A DNA stretch of 64,000 bases from CBDDHT01 sp965227905 (GTDB lineage Bacteria; Pseudomonadota; Alphaproteobacteria; Rhizobiales; Methyloligellaceae), in assembly GCA_965227905.1 (NCBI GenBank), contig OZ245780.1:4464001-4528000 (forward strand). The letters are read 5' to 3'. The notes under the pieces are model-generated. The model worked only from the letters and a program-made list of their open reading frames with translations. It was not told the origin of the DNA and did no database searches. The translations under genes were made by a program, and so were the position numbers. Shown piece after piece: positions 1 through 8,594 of the stretch. Numbering within the stretch: position 1 is the first letter of the stretch; each line of letters opens with the position of its first letter.

Positions 1-2
1 GC

Positions 3-599
3 TTCAATGTCATTGTCGGTTCGCCGACCTTGCGGGTCCTTTCACTGGCGGCTTTCTGTTATGCCGGGATTCAAATTTCGCTAATCGCTTACACGGTCAC
101 TTTGCTCGTAGAAGATTTGAGCTATGGCCTGATCGCCGCCGGCGTCGTGCTCTCGTTCATGCAGATATCCGGCGCAATCGGTCGTATCGTCTGGGGATGG
201 CTCGCCGACAAATCGGGACAAAGCCTCACAGTGCTTGCCAGTCTCGGCGCCCTGATGTCGGCCTGTGCTATTGCGATGGGCTTCATGACCCCGAGCTGGT
301 CAGGCGTCGCTGTTCAAGGACTCCTTCTTATCTTCGGCGCTGCGGCGATCGGATGGAATGGAATCTATATGGCGGCAGTCGCACAACTTGCACCGTCGGG
401 CGCAGTCGGAAGCGCGACGGGCGGAGCCCTCGCCGTCACCTTTACGGGCGTAGTCGTCGTCCCCGCGGTCTTTGCCGCCGCCTATGGATTTGTCGGCAGC
501 TACACGCTCACCTTTGCATTCGCTTCCATCGCTAGTGTACTAGGAGCAATCCTCACGCTCGTTGCCCGGCGCCAAGCCCACGGCAACATCAACATATGA
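3..599 (+). CDS. MFS transporter, C-terminal part (cut by window start)
   Basis: The reading frame is open from the window edge, so the N-terminal half lies outside. The visible ~198 residues are a run of hydrophobic helices separated by short polar loops. One loop carries the GRIVWGWLADKSG stretch, which matches the conserved cytoplasmic loop motif of major facilitator superfamily carriers (G-x-x-x-D-R/K-x-G-R type). This is the usual picture for the second six-helix bundle of an MFS permease in the inner membrane. The substrate cannot be read from this part. The amidase gene starts about 30 bases downstream on the same strand, so uptake of an amide-containing or related nitrogen compound is a reasonable inference but no more. 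Confidence 0.8.
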   Translation, partial: FNVIVGSPTLRVLSLAAFCYAGIQISLIAYTVTLLVEDLSYGLIAAGVVLSFMQISGAIGRIVWGWLADKSGQSLTVLASLGALMSACAIAMGFMTPSWSGVAVQGLLLIFGAAAIGWNGIYMAAVAQLAPSGAVGSATGGALAVTFTGVVVVPAVFAAAYGFVGSYTLTFAFASIASVLGAILTLVARRQAHGNINI

Positions 600-630
600 C
601 CGCCAGTTGGTTTCCAGGGAGATGAAAGTC

Positions 631-1809
631 ATGCGCGAACCTGTCAGTGGATTCATCCCCGGAGAACGCCTCACAGTCCAGGGGGCGGAAGACGGCCCGC
701 TGATAGGCATGAGACTTGCCGTCAAGGACATCTATGACATCGAGGGTCATGTCACCGGCGGCGGCAATCCCGATTGGGCGGCTGTTCAGTCTCCTGCGAC
801 CAAAACAGCGCCGGCCGTGCAGAAACTCCTGGATGCCGGTGCCACGCTCGTTGGCAAAACGATCACCGATGAGCTGACGCGAGGAATCCTCGGCATCAAC
901 GTGCACGATGGCACGCCTCTCAATCCGAAAGCGCCAGATCGCCTGACGGGCGGTTCATCGAGCGGTTCGGCATCGGTCGTTGCCGCTGGCGACGCCGAAC
1001 TCGCTCTCGGCTCAGACACCGGAGGGTCTGTCCGCCTGCCAGCAAGCTTTTGCGGCATCTTCGGCATTCGCCCGACCCTCGGTCGGGTCTCGCTTGCCAA
1101 TGTAATCGAACAATCTTCCAGCTATGACACGGCCGGCTGGTTCACCAGCAATCCGATCCTCTTTGCCGATCTCGGCCCAATCCTGCTGGAGGGCGAGAAG
1201 CGGGATGATACGTTTCGTAAGGTTGTCATCGCGGAGGATGCGTTCGAGCTGGCGGATGATGACATAAAGAACGCCATCTCGGGTCATGTCGATGCAATCA
1301 AATCCCATATGGAGACGAGCGAGGCCATCCGCATCTGCCCGACCAGCCTACCGGAATGGAGCGAAGCGATGGCTCGCCGTCAGCACTTTGAAGCACATCG
1401 CTCGTTCGGGGATTGGGTGGACGAGGTCAATCCGCGCTTCGGGTTTGATACAGCAAACCGCTTTGTCGAGGCGGCACAGATGACCGAGGCCGAGATGGAG
1501 GAAATGGAACCGATTCGTAAGGCGCATAAGGAGCGAGTCACCGAGGTCTTGAGCGAAGGAACTGTCATCGCTCTCCCGACGGCACCATGCGTCGCACCGA
1601 AACGCAATCTACGTCAGTCGCTGATGCTGGATACGCGCAAACGCATCACCGCACTCACCTGCATCGCAGGAAGTGCCGGCCTGCCGCAGGTGACGGTGCC
1701 GACCGAAACAGCCGAAGGTCTGCCTGCAGGCTTTTCGCTGATCGGACCCGCCGGTTCCGATGAAAAACTATTGGAACTGGCAGAGACGATCGCAAATGCG
1801 ATGTCGTGA
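631..1809 (+). CDS. Amidase signature family hydrolase
   Basis: This is a 392-residue member of the amidase signature family, which hydrolyses carboxamides to acid and ammonia with a Ser-Ser-Lys triad. The catalytic Lys is in VKDIYD (residue 32), the cis-Ser is in the GGSSSGSA segment (about 107-114), and the nucleophile Ser is in GSDTGGSVR (residue 133). I chose the ATG at 631 because AGGAG-like AGGGAG sits nine bases upstream; the ATG at 622 directly abuts that site. The length is short for the family (often 450-500), so the substrate pocket is reduced. It follows the MFS gene closely and precedes a Rieske oxygenase, and may share an operon with both. Together with the nitrile hydratase-like genes at 8-9 kb it could complete a nitrile-to-acid route; that link is inference. 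Confidence 0.92.
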   Translation: MREPVSGFIPGERLTVQGAEDGPLIGMRLAVKDIYDIEGHVTGGGNPDWAAVQSPATKTAPAVQKLLDAGATLVGKTITDELTRGILGINVHDGTPLNPKAPDRLTGGSSSGSASVVAAGDAELALGSDTGGSVRLPASFCGIFGIRPTLGRVSLANVIEQSSSYDTAGWFTSNPILFADLGPILLEGEKRDDTFRKVVIAEDAFELADDDIKNAISGHVDAIKSHMETSEAIRICPTSLPEWSEAMARRQHFEAHRSFGDWVDEVNPRFGFDTANRFVEAAQMTEAEMEEMEPIRKAHKERVTEVLSEGTVIALPTAPCVAPKRNLRQSLMLDTRKRITALTCIAGSAGLPQVTVPTETAEGLPAGFSLIGPAGSDEKLLELAETIANAMS

Positions 1810-1829
1810 GTAGTTGTCGGCGAACATAG

Positions 1830-2969
1830 ATGGATCATGCCACCCAAGTCACATTGACCAAACGTCTGCTAGGGCATCTGGACGACAACACAACAGATAC
1901 CGGCGACAACATTCTTCGCCATCCCGTGTCCGTCTATACATGTCCGGAACGTCTCGCTGCAGAAGAGGCACTGATACGACGAGAGCCATTGCTGATGGGT
2001 CTGTCCTGCAGACTTCCCACGTCAGGCACCTATCTCACAGACGACGATACCGGCATCCCTATCCTGATGATGCGCGACGATGATGGTGTCGCACGTGCGT
2101 TCATCAATGCCTGCCGGCACCGGGGAGCACGACTCGCTGACGGCTTCGGTGATCTTGGACCACGTCTGGTTTGCCCCTATCACGCCTGGACCTATGACCG
2201 GCAAGGTAAACTGACGCATGCGCCTCAAGCGCACCACTTCGATGGCTTCGACATTGATGGTTGCGGACTCCGCGAGCTTTCCGTTGCGGAACGTCACGGT
2301 CTTCTGTTTGTGCGCCCAGAAGGCGGCGAACCCATCGAATTCGATCGTCATCTTGGCGGCCTTGCAGGTGAGTTCGCGAACTATGGATATGAAAGCTATC
2401 ATCACTTCGAGACCCGCCGCATCTCGTGTCGGATGAACTGGAAAATCATCATCGACACATTCCTGGAGCCGTATCACTTTGCGGCCTTGCACAAGACGAC
2501 GGTAGCGCCGATTTTCGTGCCGAACCTTTGCCTGTTCGACGCCTTCGGGCGGAACCTCCGAGAGACATTGCCAAGGCGCACGATTGCCGAATGCCGCGAT
2601 GAACCCAAGGAAAATTGGGACCTCATCCGCCATACCGCCATCGTGTATGTCTTGTTTCCCAACACGGTCTTTGTGATGCAGCAGGATCATGCCGAAGTCT
2701 GGCGCTGCTTCCCCGCGGATGGACGCCCTGACCGAAGCATCGTTTCCCTGGAATTCTATATTCCGGAGCCTGCCGATAGCGACAAGGCACGCCGTCACTG
2801 GCAAGCCAACATGGATCTGACCGTTAGGACTGTCGAACAGGAAGATTTCCCTGTTGGCGAAGGTATACAGAGAGGGTTCTCAGCAACAGCTGACGATCAT
2901 CTGGTGATCGGCCGCAACGAGCCGGCACTGGCGTTCTTCGAAGAGACGATCTCCAACGCCGTGTCGTGA
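1830..2969 (+). CDS. Rieske non-heme iron oxygenase, large (alpha) subunit
   Basis: This 379-residue protein is an aromatic-ring-hydroxylating-type dioxygenase or demethylase subunit. The N-terminal Rieske [2Fe-2S] domain has ligands C95/H97 (CRHRGA) and C115/H118 (CPYHAW). The C-terminal catalytic domain has the mononuclear iron pair H216/H221 in EPYHFAALH. Such enzymes take electrons from a separate reductase, not encoded next to it here. Related proteins act on aromatic acids, betaines and carnitine-like compounds; the substrate cannot be assigned. It begins 20 bases after the amidase stop, so the two are probably co-transcribed. No strong Shine-Dalgarno precedes the ATG, consistent with translational coupling. 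Confidence 0.93.
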   Translation: MDHATQVTLTKRLLGHLDDNTTDTGDNILRHPVSVYTCPERLAAEEALIRREPLLMGLSCRLPTSGTYLTDDDTGIPILMMRDDDGVARAFINACRHRGARLADGFGDLGPRLVCPYHAWTYDRQGKLTHAPQAHHFDGFDIDGCGLRELSVAERHGLLFVRPEGGEPIEFDRHLGGLAGEFANYGYESYHHFETRRISCRMNWKIIIDTFLEPYHFAALHKTTVAPIFVPNLCLFDAFGRNLRETLPRRTIAECRDEPKENWDLIRHTAIVYVLFPNTVFVMQQDHAEVWRCFPADGRPDRSIVSLEFYIPEPADSDKARRHWQANMDLTVRTVEQEDFPVGEGIQRGFSATADDHLVIGRNEPALAFFEETISNAVS

Positions 2970-3146
2970 CATTGCGAAACACGCCAATTGCGCGGACAAA
3001 CCAAATTATCGGTCGGCACGTTACAGGTGTTTCACTTCACTTGTCCGTGAAAACGACCATTCTTGTCATTCTCCCGTACCGTCAGACGTCTTATCATTGG
3101 TTCAAATGCCAATCCCCCTCCTCTGTGGCTAGTATGGAGAAGAGCC

Positions 3147-4109
3147 ATGTTTGAATTTTCTCGTCGCGACATCGTTCTTGGAACTGCCGGCGCTGCCGTT
3201 CTCGGTCTCGCCGGTCCCCTTCGTTTCGTTCACTCGGCAGCTGCCGCGAAGGCATTGAAGCAGGGCTTCCTGCATTACAAGGTCGGCGATATCCAATGCA
3301 CCGCGATCTATGACGGTGTGTGGAAGAAGAAGCACGATGCGAGTTTCATCCGGAATGCATCCGTCGAAGAAACGAAGAAGGCGCTTGCGGACGGCGGGAT
3401 AACGGCCGATCATGTGCCGATTACCTTTGCACAGACCGTTATTCGCACCGGCGGTAAGACCGTCCTGATCGATGCCGGTACAGGCGCACAGCTTGCCCCG
3501 ACGGCCGGCATGACCATGAAGCACCTTGCCGCGGCCGGTATCGATGCGAAGTCGATCGATATCGTCCTGATTTCACACTTCCATCCGGACCACATCTTTG
3601 GATTGATGGCGAAGGGAACGAACGAGCAGATCTTCCCGAACGCCGAGATCGTTGTTCCGGGTGCCGAGTATAAATACTGGACCGACGCCTCGATCATCCC
3701 GAGCCTTCCAAAGCGCCGGCAAGGGCTCGCCAAACGCATCCAGGCCACCTTCCCGACGTGGAAGAACCTCCGTCAGGTGGACGGTGAACAGGACGTGGCT
3801 CCCGGTATCCGGTCCCTGCCCGCTTTCGGACACACAGCCGGCCATACGGTCTATCATGTGGCATCTGGCGATGCGCAGCTCTACGTCATGGGCGACATCG
3901 CGAACGTACCGGCGCTTTTCGTGCGCAATCCCGGCTGGCACGCAATCTTCGACGCCGATCCGAAACTGGCTGAGACGAACCGAAAAAAAATGTTCGATCG
4001 CGCCATTGCGGACGGTGCGATGGTTGCCGGTTATCATTTCGGCTTCCCCAATGCCGGCAAGATCGCAAAAGACGGAAGCGGATACGCGTTCACACCTCTT
4101 GAGGGCTAG
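3147..4109 (+). CDS. Tat-exported metallo-beta-lactamase-fold hydrolase
   Basis: A 320-residue protein with a twin-arginine signal (SRRDIVLG at residues 5-12, followed by a hydrophobic stretch and an Ala-rich cleavage region near 30-35), so it should be folded and cofactor-loaded before export to the periplasm. The zinc-binding HxHxDH motif is HFHPDH at 144-149, and later histidines (GHTAGHT, and a C-terminal GYHFG) complete a dinuclear site. This is the general MBL hydrolase fold, seen in lactonases, aryl sulfatases and quorum-quenching enzymes; the activity here is unknown. The ATG at 3147 is preceded by GGAGAAGAG and gives a clean Tat leader; an upstream in-frame start at 3063 would place the twin Arg too far inside. 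A strong hairpin follows the gene. Confidence 0.9.
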   Translation: MFEFSRRDIVLGTAGAAVLGLAGPLRFVHSAAAAKALKQGFLHYKVGDIQCTAIYDGVWKKKHDASFIRNASVEETKKALADGGITADHVPITFAQTVIRTGGKTVLIDAGTGAQLAPTAGMTMKHLAAAGIDAKSIDIVLISHFHPDHIFGLMAKGTNEQIFPNAEIVVPGAEYKYWTDASIIPSLPKRRQGLAKRIQATFPTWKNLRQVDGEQDVAPGIRSLPAFGHTAGHTVYHVASGDAQLYVMGDIANVPALFVRNPGWHAIFDADPKLAETNRKKMFDRAIADGAMVAGYHFGFPNAGKIAKDGSGYAFTPLEG

Positions 4110-4149
4110 GCTCACTCGCGTCTTGCGTACCAGCCAACCCAATGAAATC

Positions 4150-4181
4150 TCGGCCGCGGGGATTGCATTCTCCGCGGCCGA
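4150..4181 (+). terminator. Hairpin terminator after the Tat-exported MBL gene
   Basis: A perfect 10-bp stem (TCGGCCGCGG paired with CCGCGGCCGA) with a 12-base loop lies 40 bases after the MBL stop codon and is followed by CCCTTTATT. The T run is weak, so it may act as a partial terminator or as an mRNA 3' end stabiliser. Confidence 0.6.
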
Positions 4182-4220
4182 CCCTTTATTGAGCAGTTGA
4201 TATTGCTAAAGGAGGCGCCG

Positions 4221-4613
4221 ATGTCATCGAAGCTCAGCGAAACAGGACGCGATCTTATGTTGCGCGCCATGATCTCAATGGCGGCGGCAGACGGTCAGGT
4301 TGACGATGTGGAAGCGGCAACCGTCAGCGCTATCTTTGAAAAGGTCGCCGGAGAGAGTGTCGACAACGACGCCATCGCCTCGGTCGCGGCGGACATCAAG
4401 CGCGGTGACCGGACTCTGACAAAAGCCCTGGAAGCTGCCGCCGGCGATCTCAATAAGGTTGCCAAGGACGGAATCGTCCGCGCGGCTTATCTGGTGCTCG
4501 TCGCAGACGGAAAAGTTGCCGCCCCCGAGCGCACCCGCCTTGTGAACATTGGCGGCGCGCTGGACATGCCCGAAGACGATATCAATGCGATCTTGGATGG
4601 TTCTTCGAGTTAG
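4221..4613 (+). CDS. TerB-like tellurite resistance domain protein
   Basis: A 130-residue all-helical protein of the TerB family. The two AADGQVDD-type and VADGKVAAPE-type acidic helix-turn-helix repeats (residues ~18-25 and ~93-100) are the hallmark of the fold and form a metal-binding patch in characterised TerB proteins. The family is linked to tellurite resistance and stress responses, often as a scaffold; no other ter genes are near. The start is fixed by an excellent AAAGGAGG seven or so bases before the ATG at 4221. It is a free-standing gene, separated from the MBL gene by a hairpin and facing the SnoaL genes tail to tail. Confidence 0.85.
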   Translation: MSSKLSETGRDLMLRAMISMAAADGQVDDVEAATVSAIFEKVAGESVDNDAIASVAADIKRGDRTLTKALEAAAGDLNKVAKDGIVRAAYLVLVADGKVAAPERTRLVNIGGALDMPEDDINAILDGSSS

Positions 4614-4663
4614 CGTGGTATCGACGCGCAGCTTGGATTGTCTCAATTACGAGAAACACATGT

Positions 4664-4743
4664 GAGTCCCGGAGTTGATCCGGGACTCGGGGCAACACAC
4701 CCTTTCATTTCGTCTGCCCTGGGCCCCGGATCAAGTCCGGGGC
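4664..4743. repeat. Twin-hairpin intergenic palindromic repeat
   Basis: Two perfect hairpins stand side by side. The first pairs GAGTCCCGGA (4664-4673) with TCCGGGACTC (4679-4688) around GTTGA. The second pairs GCCCCGGA (4723-4730) with TCCGGGGC (4736-4743) around TCAAG. The second is the same unit in reverse orientation (core CCGGA-N-TTGA-TCCGG). The pair lies between the convergent TerB-like and SnoaL-like genes. Short repeats of this type are scattered between genes in many alphaproteobacteria; here it may also end transcription from both sides. Confidence 0.75.
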
Positions 4744-4761
4744 ATCGCCTGTATAGATGCT

Positions 4762-5184
4762 TCAGTCGGTCCGTGTTGCCGCGAGCGCGGCCGCCGTATC
4801 ATAGAATTCAAGATACTCGACAATCAGGCGATCCTTGATACGGAAGACATCTGCCTTCGGTGTTTTGACGCTCTTTCCGGTTCGGTTGTTCGTCCAGCCA
4901 ACATTGGAGAGCACAACAACCCGATCCTTGTCCGCGATTATCTCCTCAAGATCGAAGAAATCCATGCTCCACTCACTCATGAGCTCGCTGAGATAGCGGA
5001 TAACATCGTCTTTGCACGAGCAACTTGCCGTGAATTCCATGCCCGGTGAGCCGTCGGCGAGAGAAAGCCATGTCACATCGTCTGCGATGTGTTCCAGGAC
5101 ATTCTCGATTGTACCCGCCTGTGTACCAGTCCAGATACCGTAAAGCTCTTTCAGGAGAGCGACATTCTCTTCTTCCTGTCCCAT
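4762..5184 (-). CDS. SnoaL/NTF2-like protein, copy 1
   Basis: A 140-residue cone-shaped alpha+beta barrel protein of the NTF2/SnoaL type: an N-terminal helix pair (ENVALLKELYGIW), a VTWL strand, then alternating strands ending in the VEYLEFYDTAAA strand. Members include ketosteroid isomerases, polyketide cyclases and dehydratases, and many of unknown role. The substrate and catalytic residues cannot be assigned. It aligns along its whole length with the neighbouring 140-residue gene, so the two arose by tandem duplication. It lies 11 bases downstream of that copy and is very likely co-transcribed with it. Confidence 0.85.
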   Translation of the reverse strand: MGQEEENVALLKELYGIWTGTQAGTIENVLEHIADDVTWLSLADGSPGMEFTASCSCKDDVIRYLSELMSEWSMDFFDLEEIIADKDRVVVLSNVGWTNNRTGKSVKTPKADVFRIKDRLIVEYLEFYDTAAALAATRTD

Positions 5185-5195
5185 CCGCCAGTACC

Positions 5196-5618
5196 CTAGC
5201 CGTCTGCCATCGCGGCGCTGACCATCGCCGTATCATAGAGTTCGAAAAACGAAACGATACGGCCGTCCCTGAATCCAAAGACATCGAGCTTTGGTGTATC
5301 GAAACTCTTATCCGTGCGTGGGTTTCGCCAACCAGTTCGACAAATCGCCACCACACGATCCCCCTGAGCCACAAAATCATCGACCGTGTAGTGAACCATC
5401 TCAAGAACGCCGGTCAGGCTTTCAAAGTATGCACGAACCCGCTCGACTCCCTCACATTGCGCAGTAAACTCCAGGCCCTCGGATCCTTCGGCCAGCGAGC
5501 GCCATTCGACACAAGGGTCGATATGCTCAAGCCAGTCTTCGATGCTCGCACCCCTACTATCATTCCAGCGGCGATACAGGCGCTCCAACAAAGCCACGTT
5601 TTCGTTTTCACCTGCCAT
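5196..5618 (-). CDS. SnoaL/NTF2-like protein, copy 2
   Basis: The same length (140 residues) and fold as its downstream neighbour, sharing ENVALLE-LY, VEWRSLA, GLEFTA-C, DRVV, GW-N-RT-KS, TPK-DVF and FYDTA positions. It is the first gene of the pair and sits 27 bases after the stop of the M20-type hydrolase, so the three may form one minus-strand operon. The divergence between the copies is substantial, which suggests either an old duplication with separate functions or a heteromeric complex. The function is unknown. Confidence 0.85.
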   Translation of the reverse strand: MAGENENVALLERLYRRWNDSRGASIEDWLEHIDPCVEWRSLAEGSEGLEFTAQCEGVERVRAYFESLTGVLEMVHYTVDDFVAQGDRVVAICRTGWRNPRTDKSFDTPKLDVFGFRDGRIVSFFELYDTAMVSAAMADG

Positions 5619-5645
5619 ACACTCAGACCTCCATCCCCGCTCTAA

Positions 5646-6893
5646 TCATTCAACGATCTGCGCCTTTTCGAGAACGGCGTGCAGCAGGACATCGGTGCCA
5701 GCCGTTGCCCATTCCGGTTTGCAGTCTTCCGCCTCATTATGACTGATGCCATCGACACAGGGTGTGAAGACCATCGCTGTCGGTGCAACCATAGCCACAT
5801 AACATGCATCATGACCGGCGCCCGAGATCATGTCGCGGTGCGAGTAACCCAGCTTCGCGGCAGCATCGCGCACGGCATCGACGCAGGTCTGCTCGAATGC
5901 CAGGGGCGGAAAATAGAAAAGCTGCTCAAACGTGTAGTCCAGACCGCATTCCTCTGCGATTTCGGCAACGCCTTGTCGCAGGCGATCGCCCATAGCGAGG
6001 AGTGCCGCGTCGTCGGGGTTGCGAGAATCCACGCTGAGAAGAACCTTGCCGGGGATGACATTGCGCGAATTGGGATGGACATCCATGAGTCCCACCGTCG
6101 CCCGAGCATGCGGTGCCCCATCGCGACCGACCTGATCGACAAGCGCAACGACTTTAGCCGCTCCGACCAATGCATCTTTGCGCTTGTCGAAAGGCGTCGT
6201 GCCTGCATGGCTCTCCTGCCCGGTGAACGTGATGTCGTACCAGCGCTGGCCCTGGGCATGAGTGACCACGCCAACATCAAGCTGCTCATCCTCAAGGATT
6301 GGCCCCTGTTCGATATGAAGCTCGAAAAAGGCATGCACAGGCCGACCGCCGACAGGCTCTTCGCCGGCATAGCCGATCCTCTCCAATTCCTCACCCATAG
6401 TCTTGCCGTCCAGGTCGGTACGAGACAGACCATGCTCGAGCGTGAAATGACCGCCGAAAACGCCCGACGACACCATAGGCGGTGCAAATCGCGCGCCTTC
6501 CTCATTGGTCCAGTTTACGATTTCGATGGGATGACGGGTCCTGATCTCGCGATCGTTCAGCGTGCGCAAGATCTCCAACGCAGCGAGAACGCCGAGCGCC
6601 CCATCGAACTTGCCACCCGTTGGCTGGCTGTCGAGATGGCTGCCGACCATAACCGGTGGCAGCGTGTCGTCCGCCCCGGCCCGTCGCGCAAACATATTAC
6701 CCATCTTATCGATGGTCATGGTGCAGCCGGCATCGTTGCACCATTCTGCGAACAACTCGCGCGACTCCTTGTCGAGGTCGGTTAGCGTCAACCGGCAAAC
6801 GCCTCCTTTCTCCGTGGCGCCGATCTCGGCCATCCGCATCAAACTGCTCCAAAGACGCTCACCATCGACGCGCAAATTACTGTCCGTTCCCAC
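5646..6893 (-). CDS. M20-family amidase: N-carbamoyl amino acid hydrolase/ureidopropionase type
   Basis: A ~415-residue zinc enzyme of the hydantoinase/carbamoylase branch of the M20 family, which splits N-carbamoyl amino acids, beta-ureidopropionate or allantoate to release CO2 and ammonia. The metal-binding segments are visible: GSHLDSQPTGGKFDGALGV (His and Asp ligands), NWTNEEGARF (Glu-Glu pair), and the C-terminal SGAGHDACY and ISHNEAE segments. The start is uncertain: a GTG at 6893 has AAAGGA about seven bases upstream and gives MGTDSNLRVDGERLW, typical for the family; an upstream GTG at 6920 lacks a binding site. It heads a probable operon with the two SnoaL-like genes. Such an enzyme would fit pyrimidine, hydantoin or purine breakdown. 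Confidence 0.9.
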   Translation of the reverse strand: MGTDSNLRVDGERLWSSLMRMAEIGATEKGGVCRLTLTDLDKESRELFAEWCNDAGCTMTIDKMGNMFARRAGADDTLPPVMVGSHLDSQPTGGKFDGALGVLAALEILRTLNDREIRTRHPIEIVNWTNEEGARFAPPMVSSGVFGGHFTLEHGLSRTDLDGKTMGEELERIGYAGEEPVGGRPVHAFFELHIEQGPILEDEQLDVGVVTHAQGQRWYDITFTGQESHAGTTPFDKRKDALVGAAKVVALVDQVGRDGAPHARATVGLMDVHPNSRNVIPGKVLLSVDSRNPDDAALLAMGDRLRQGVAEIAEECGLDYTFEQLFYFPPLAFEQTCVDAVRDAAAKLGYSHRDMISGAGHDACYVAMVAPTAMVFTPCVDGISHNEAEDCKPEWATAGTDVLLHAVLEKAQIVE

Positions 6894-7043
6894 CACTTCG
6901 TCCTTTATGATTGAGACCACTCGAAATCGCGCCTATTAGAGCGCACATCATTCGTGCTTGAAACAGGAACGGCAACTTCGGCCCGGTCTGTTTCGCCAAG
7001 ATCCAAGTCCCGAGCTTCCCTTGCTGAAAGAGAGTGTCGCCCC

Positions 7044-7868
7044 ATGACCGTCACCCAAGCCCAGAAAGCCGAGGCGTTTTGCGCTTTGCATGAACGCAGC
7101 ACACCTTTTGTCATTCCCAATCCCTGGGATGCAGGTAGCGCGCGAATTCTGACCGCACGTGGCTTCGAGGCTCTCGCCACCACGAGCGCCGGCTTCGCTT
7201 TTACCCTTGGTGCGAAGGACGCAACGGTGGCGCGCGAAGATGTCATGGATCATATCCGCGATCTCGTTGCGGCCACCGATCTTCCCATTTCCGCTGATCT
7301 GGAAGGCGGCTTCGGCGATGATCCCGATACGGTGGCCGAGACGATACGTCAGGCCGCGGAGGCCGGTGTCGTCGGCGGCTCGATCGAGGATGCGACGGGC
7401 GATCACGATGCACCGATCTATGACTTCAACCATGCCGTGGAACGCGTCGAGGCGGGTATCGAGGCCGCACGAAAATTGGATTTTCATTTCACATTCACAG
7501 CCCGGGCGGAGAATTTCCTCTATGGCCGCCCCGACTTGGACGACACGATTGCCCGCCTAAAGGCTTTCGAGGACGCCGGCGCCGATGTTCTGTATGCGCC
7601 AGCCCTTCGCGATCTCGAGACGATCGAGGCCATCTGCTCGGCTCTGACCAAACCGGTAAACGTGCTGATGGGGCTGAAAGGTGTCGAATTCACGATTAGC
7701 CAGCTTGGTGATGCCGGCGTTCGCCGGATCAGTGTGGGCTCGTGCATGGCACGTGCGGCTTTGGGCGAACTGCTGCGCTCGATCGATGAGATCAAGACTC
7801 ACTATACTTTCAGCTTCGGCGGCCGAGCCGCGAGCATGCCGGAGATCTCGGAGTTCATGGAAGACTGA
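7044..7868 (+). CDS. Isocitrate lyase/PEP mutase superfamily lyase
   Basis: A 274-residue TIM barrel of the PEP mutase/isocitrate lyase superfamily. Landmarks are the IPNPWDAGSARIL entry strand, ISADLEGGFGDDP (the Asp-Glu metal site region), GGSIEDATGD and FTFTARAENFL. Members cleave or rearrange 2-methylisocitrate, oxaloacetate, carboxyphosphonoenolpyruvate or related acids. The lyase motif KKCGH of isocitrate lyases is not present, so oxaloacetate hydrolase-, PEP mutase- or uncharacterised lyase-like activity is possible. I chose the ATG at 7044 because the family starts with a short tail before AFCALH. It diverges from the M20 hydrolase gene and precedes the nitrile hydratase-like operon by about 100 bases. 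Confidence 0.88.
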   Translation: MTVTQAQKAEAFCALHERSTPFVIPNPWDAGSARILTARGFEALATTSAGFAFTLGAKDATVAREDVMDHIRDLVAATDLPISADLEGGFGDDPDTVAETIRQAAEAGVVGGSIEDATGDHDAPIYDFNHAVERVEAGIEAARKLDFHFTFTARAENFLYGRPDLDDTIARLKAFEDAGADVLYAPALRDLETIEAICSALTKPVNVLMGLKGVEFTISQLGDAGVRRISVGSCMARAALGELLRSIDEIKTHYTFSFGGRAASMPEISEFMED

Positions 7869-7971
7869 TCCGCCGATTATAGGCGGCTACCGTGTAACAG
7901 AATTGCACAACCTGCCCATTTCGATGGCATGCCTGCCCGGTTATAGTGCGGCGAAGCAAAGGATGAGGGAC

Positions 7972-8286
7972 ATGCACCGAACACACGATATGGGTGGAGA
8001 GCCCGCTGGCCAGGTCGATCTCGAAGAACACGAACACGCGCCTTGGGAAAAGCGCGTAGATGCCTTGGTTCGCCTGATGTCGGACGACAAGCGCCGTGCG
8101 ATCACGGTCGATGAAATGCGGCGTGGGATCGAGGACCTCGGACCCGGCGTCTATGACGACCTCAGCTATTATGAGCGCTGGATCGCGTCCTTGACGGAGA
8201 ACCTGCTTGCAAAGGGTGTGATTACGGTCGAGGAACTCGGCCGAGCCATGGAAAAGGTCCAGAAAGAGTGGGGTGAAAAGCCGTGA
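7972..8286 (+). CDS. Nitrile hydratase/thiocyanate hydrolase-like subunit, beta N-terminal half
   Basis: A 104-residue protein equal to the N-terminal helical half of nitrile hydratase beta chains: the HDMGG motif near the start, the WEKRVDAL helix, and YYERWIASLTENLLAKGVIT at the end. In ordinary nitrile hydratases this half is fused to the SH3-like half; here it is a separate gene, as in thiocyanate hydrolase (ScnB) and toyocamycin nitrile hydratase. It wraps around the catalytic chain in known structures. I chose the ATG at 7972, with AAAGGA nine bases upstream. The stop overlaps the GTG of the next gene by four bases (GTGA), so the two are translationally coupled. Confidence 0.88.
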   Translation: MHRTHDMGGEPAGQVDLEEHEHAPWEKRVDALVRLMSDDKRRAITVDEMRRGIEDLGPGVYDDLSYYERWIASLTENLLAKGVITVEELGRAMEKVQKEWGEKP

Positions 8287-8576
8287 CGACAGAGACACAG
8301 TTTCAACCTTCAGACAGGGTCAAAGTGCACAGCTGGACGCCGCCCGGACATGTGCGCACGCCTTACTATCTTCGCGGTCATGTCGGAACCGTCGAGTCTA
8401 TTGCTGGCTCGTTCCGCAACCCGGAAAAACTCGCCTACGGACAGCGAGATGCCGATGAAGTGCCGCTCTATCGAGTGAGCTTTGCTGCATCAGATCTGTG
8501 GCCGGATCGCATCGAGCGCGCTGGCGACCGCATTGTGGCAGACATCTTCGAGCATTGGCTCGAACCGGCAAGCTGA
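8283..8576 (+). CDS. Nitrile hydratase/thiocyanate hydrolase-like subunit, SH3-like half
   Basis: A 97-residue SH3-like barrel matching the C-terminal half of nitrile hydratase beta chains: VKVHSWTPPGHVRTPYYLRGHVG carries the conserved Pro-Gly-His-x-Arg stretch whose Arg contacts the oxidised metal-cluster cysteines in known structures, and YRVSFAASDLW and ADIFEHWLEP follow. It starts with GTG inside the stop codon of the preceding subunit. It equals the small alpha subunit (ScnA) of thiocyanate hydrolase. It should be inactive alone and assemble with the subunits on both sides. Confidence 0.88.
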   Translation: MTTETQFQPSDRVKVHSWTPPGHVRTPYYLRGHVGTVESIAGSFRNPEKLAYGQRDADEVPLYRVSFAASDLWPDRIERAGDRIVADIFEHWLEPAS

Positions 8577-8594
8577 CACGAAGGGACCGAACCA

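Noticed and set aside
5679..6785. 368-residue open frame on the plus strand
   Set aside because: It is antisense to the M20-type hydrolase and reads as His/Arg-rich nonsense without any domain.
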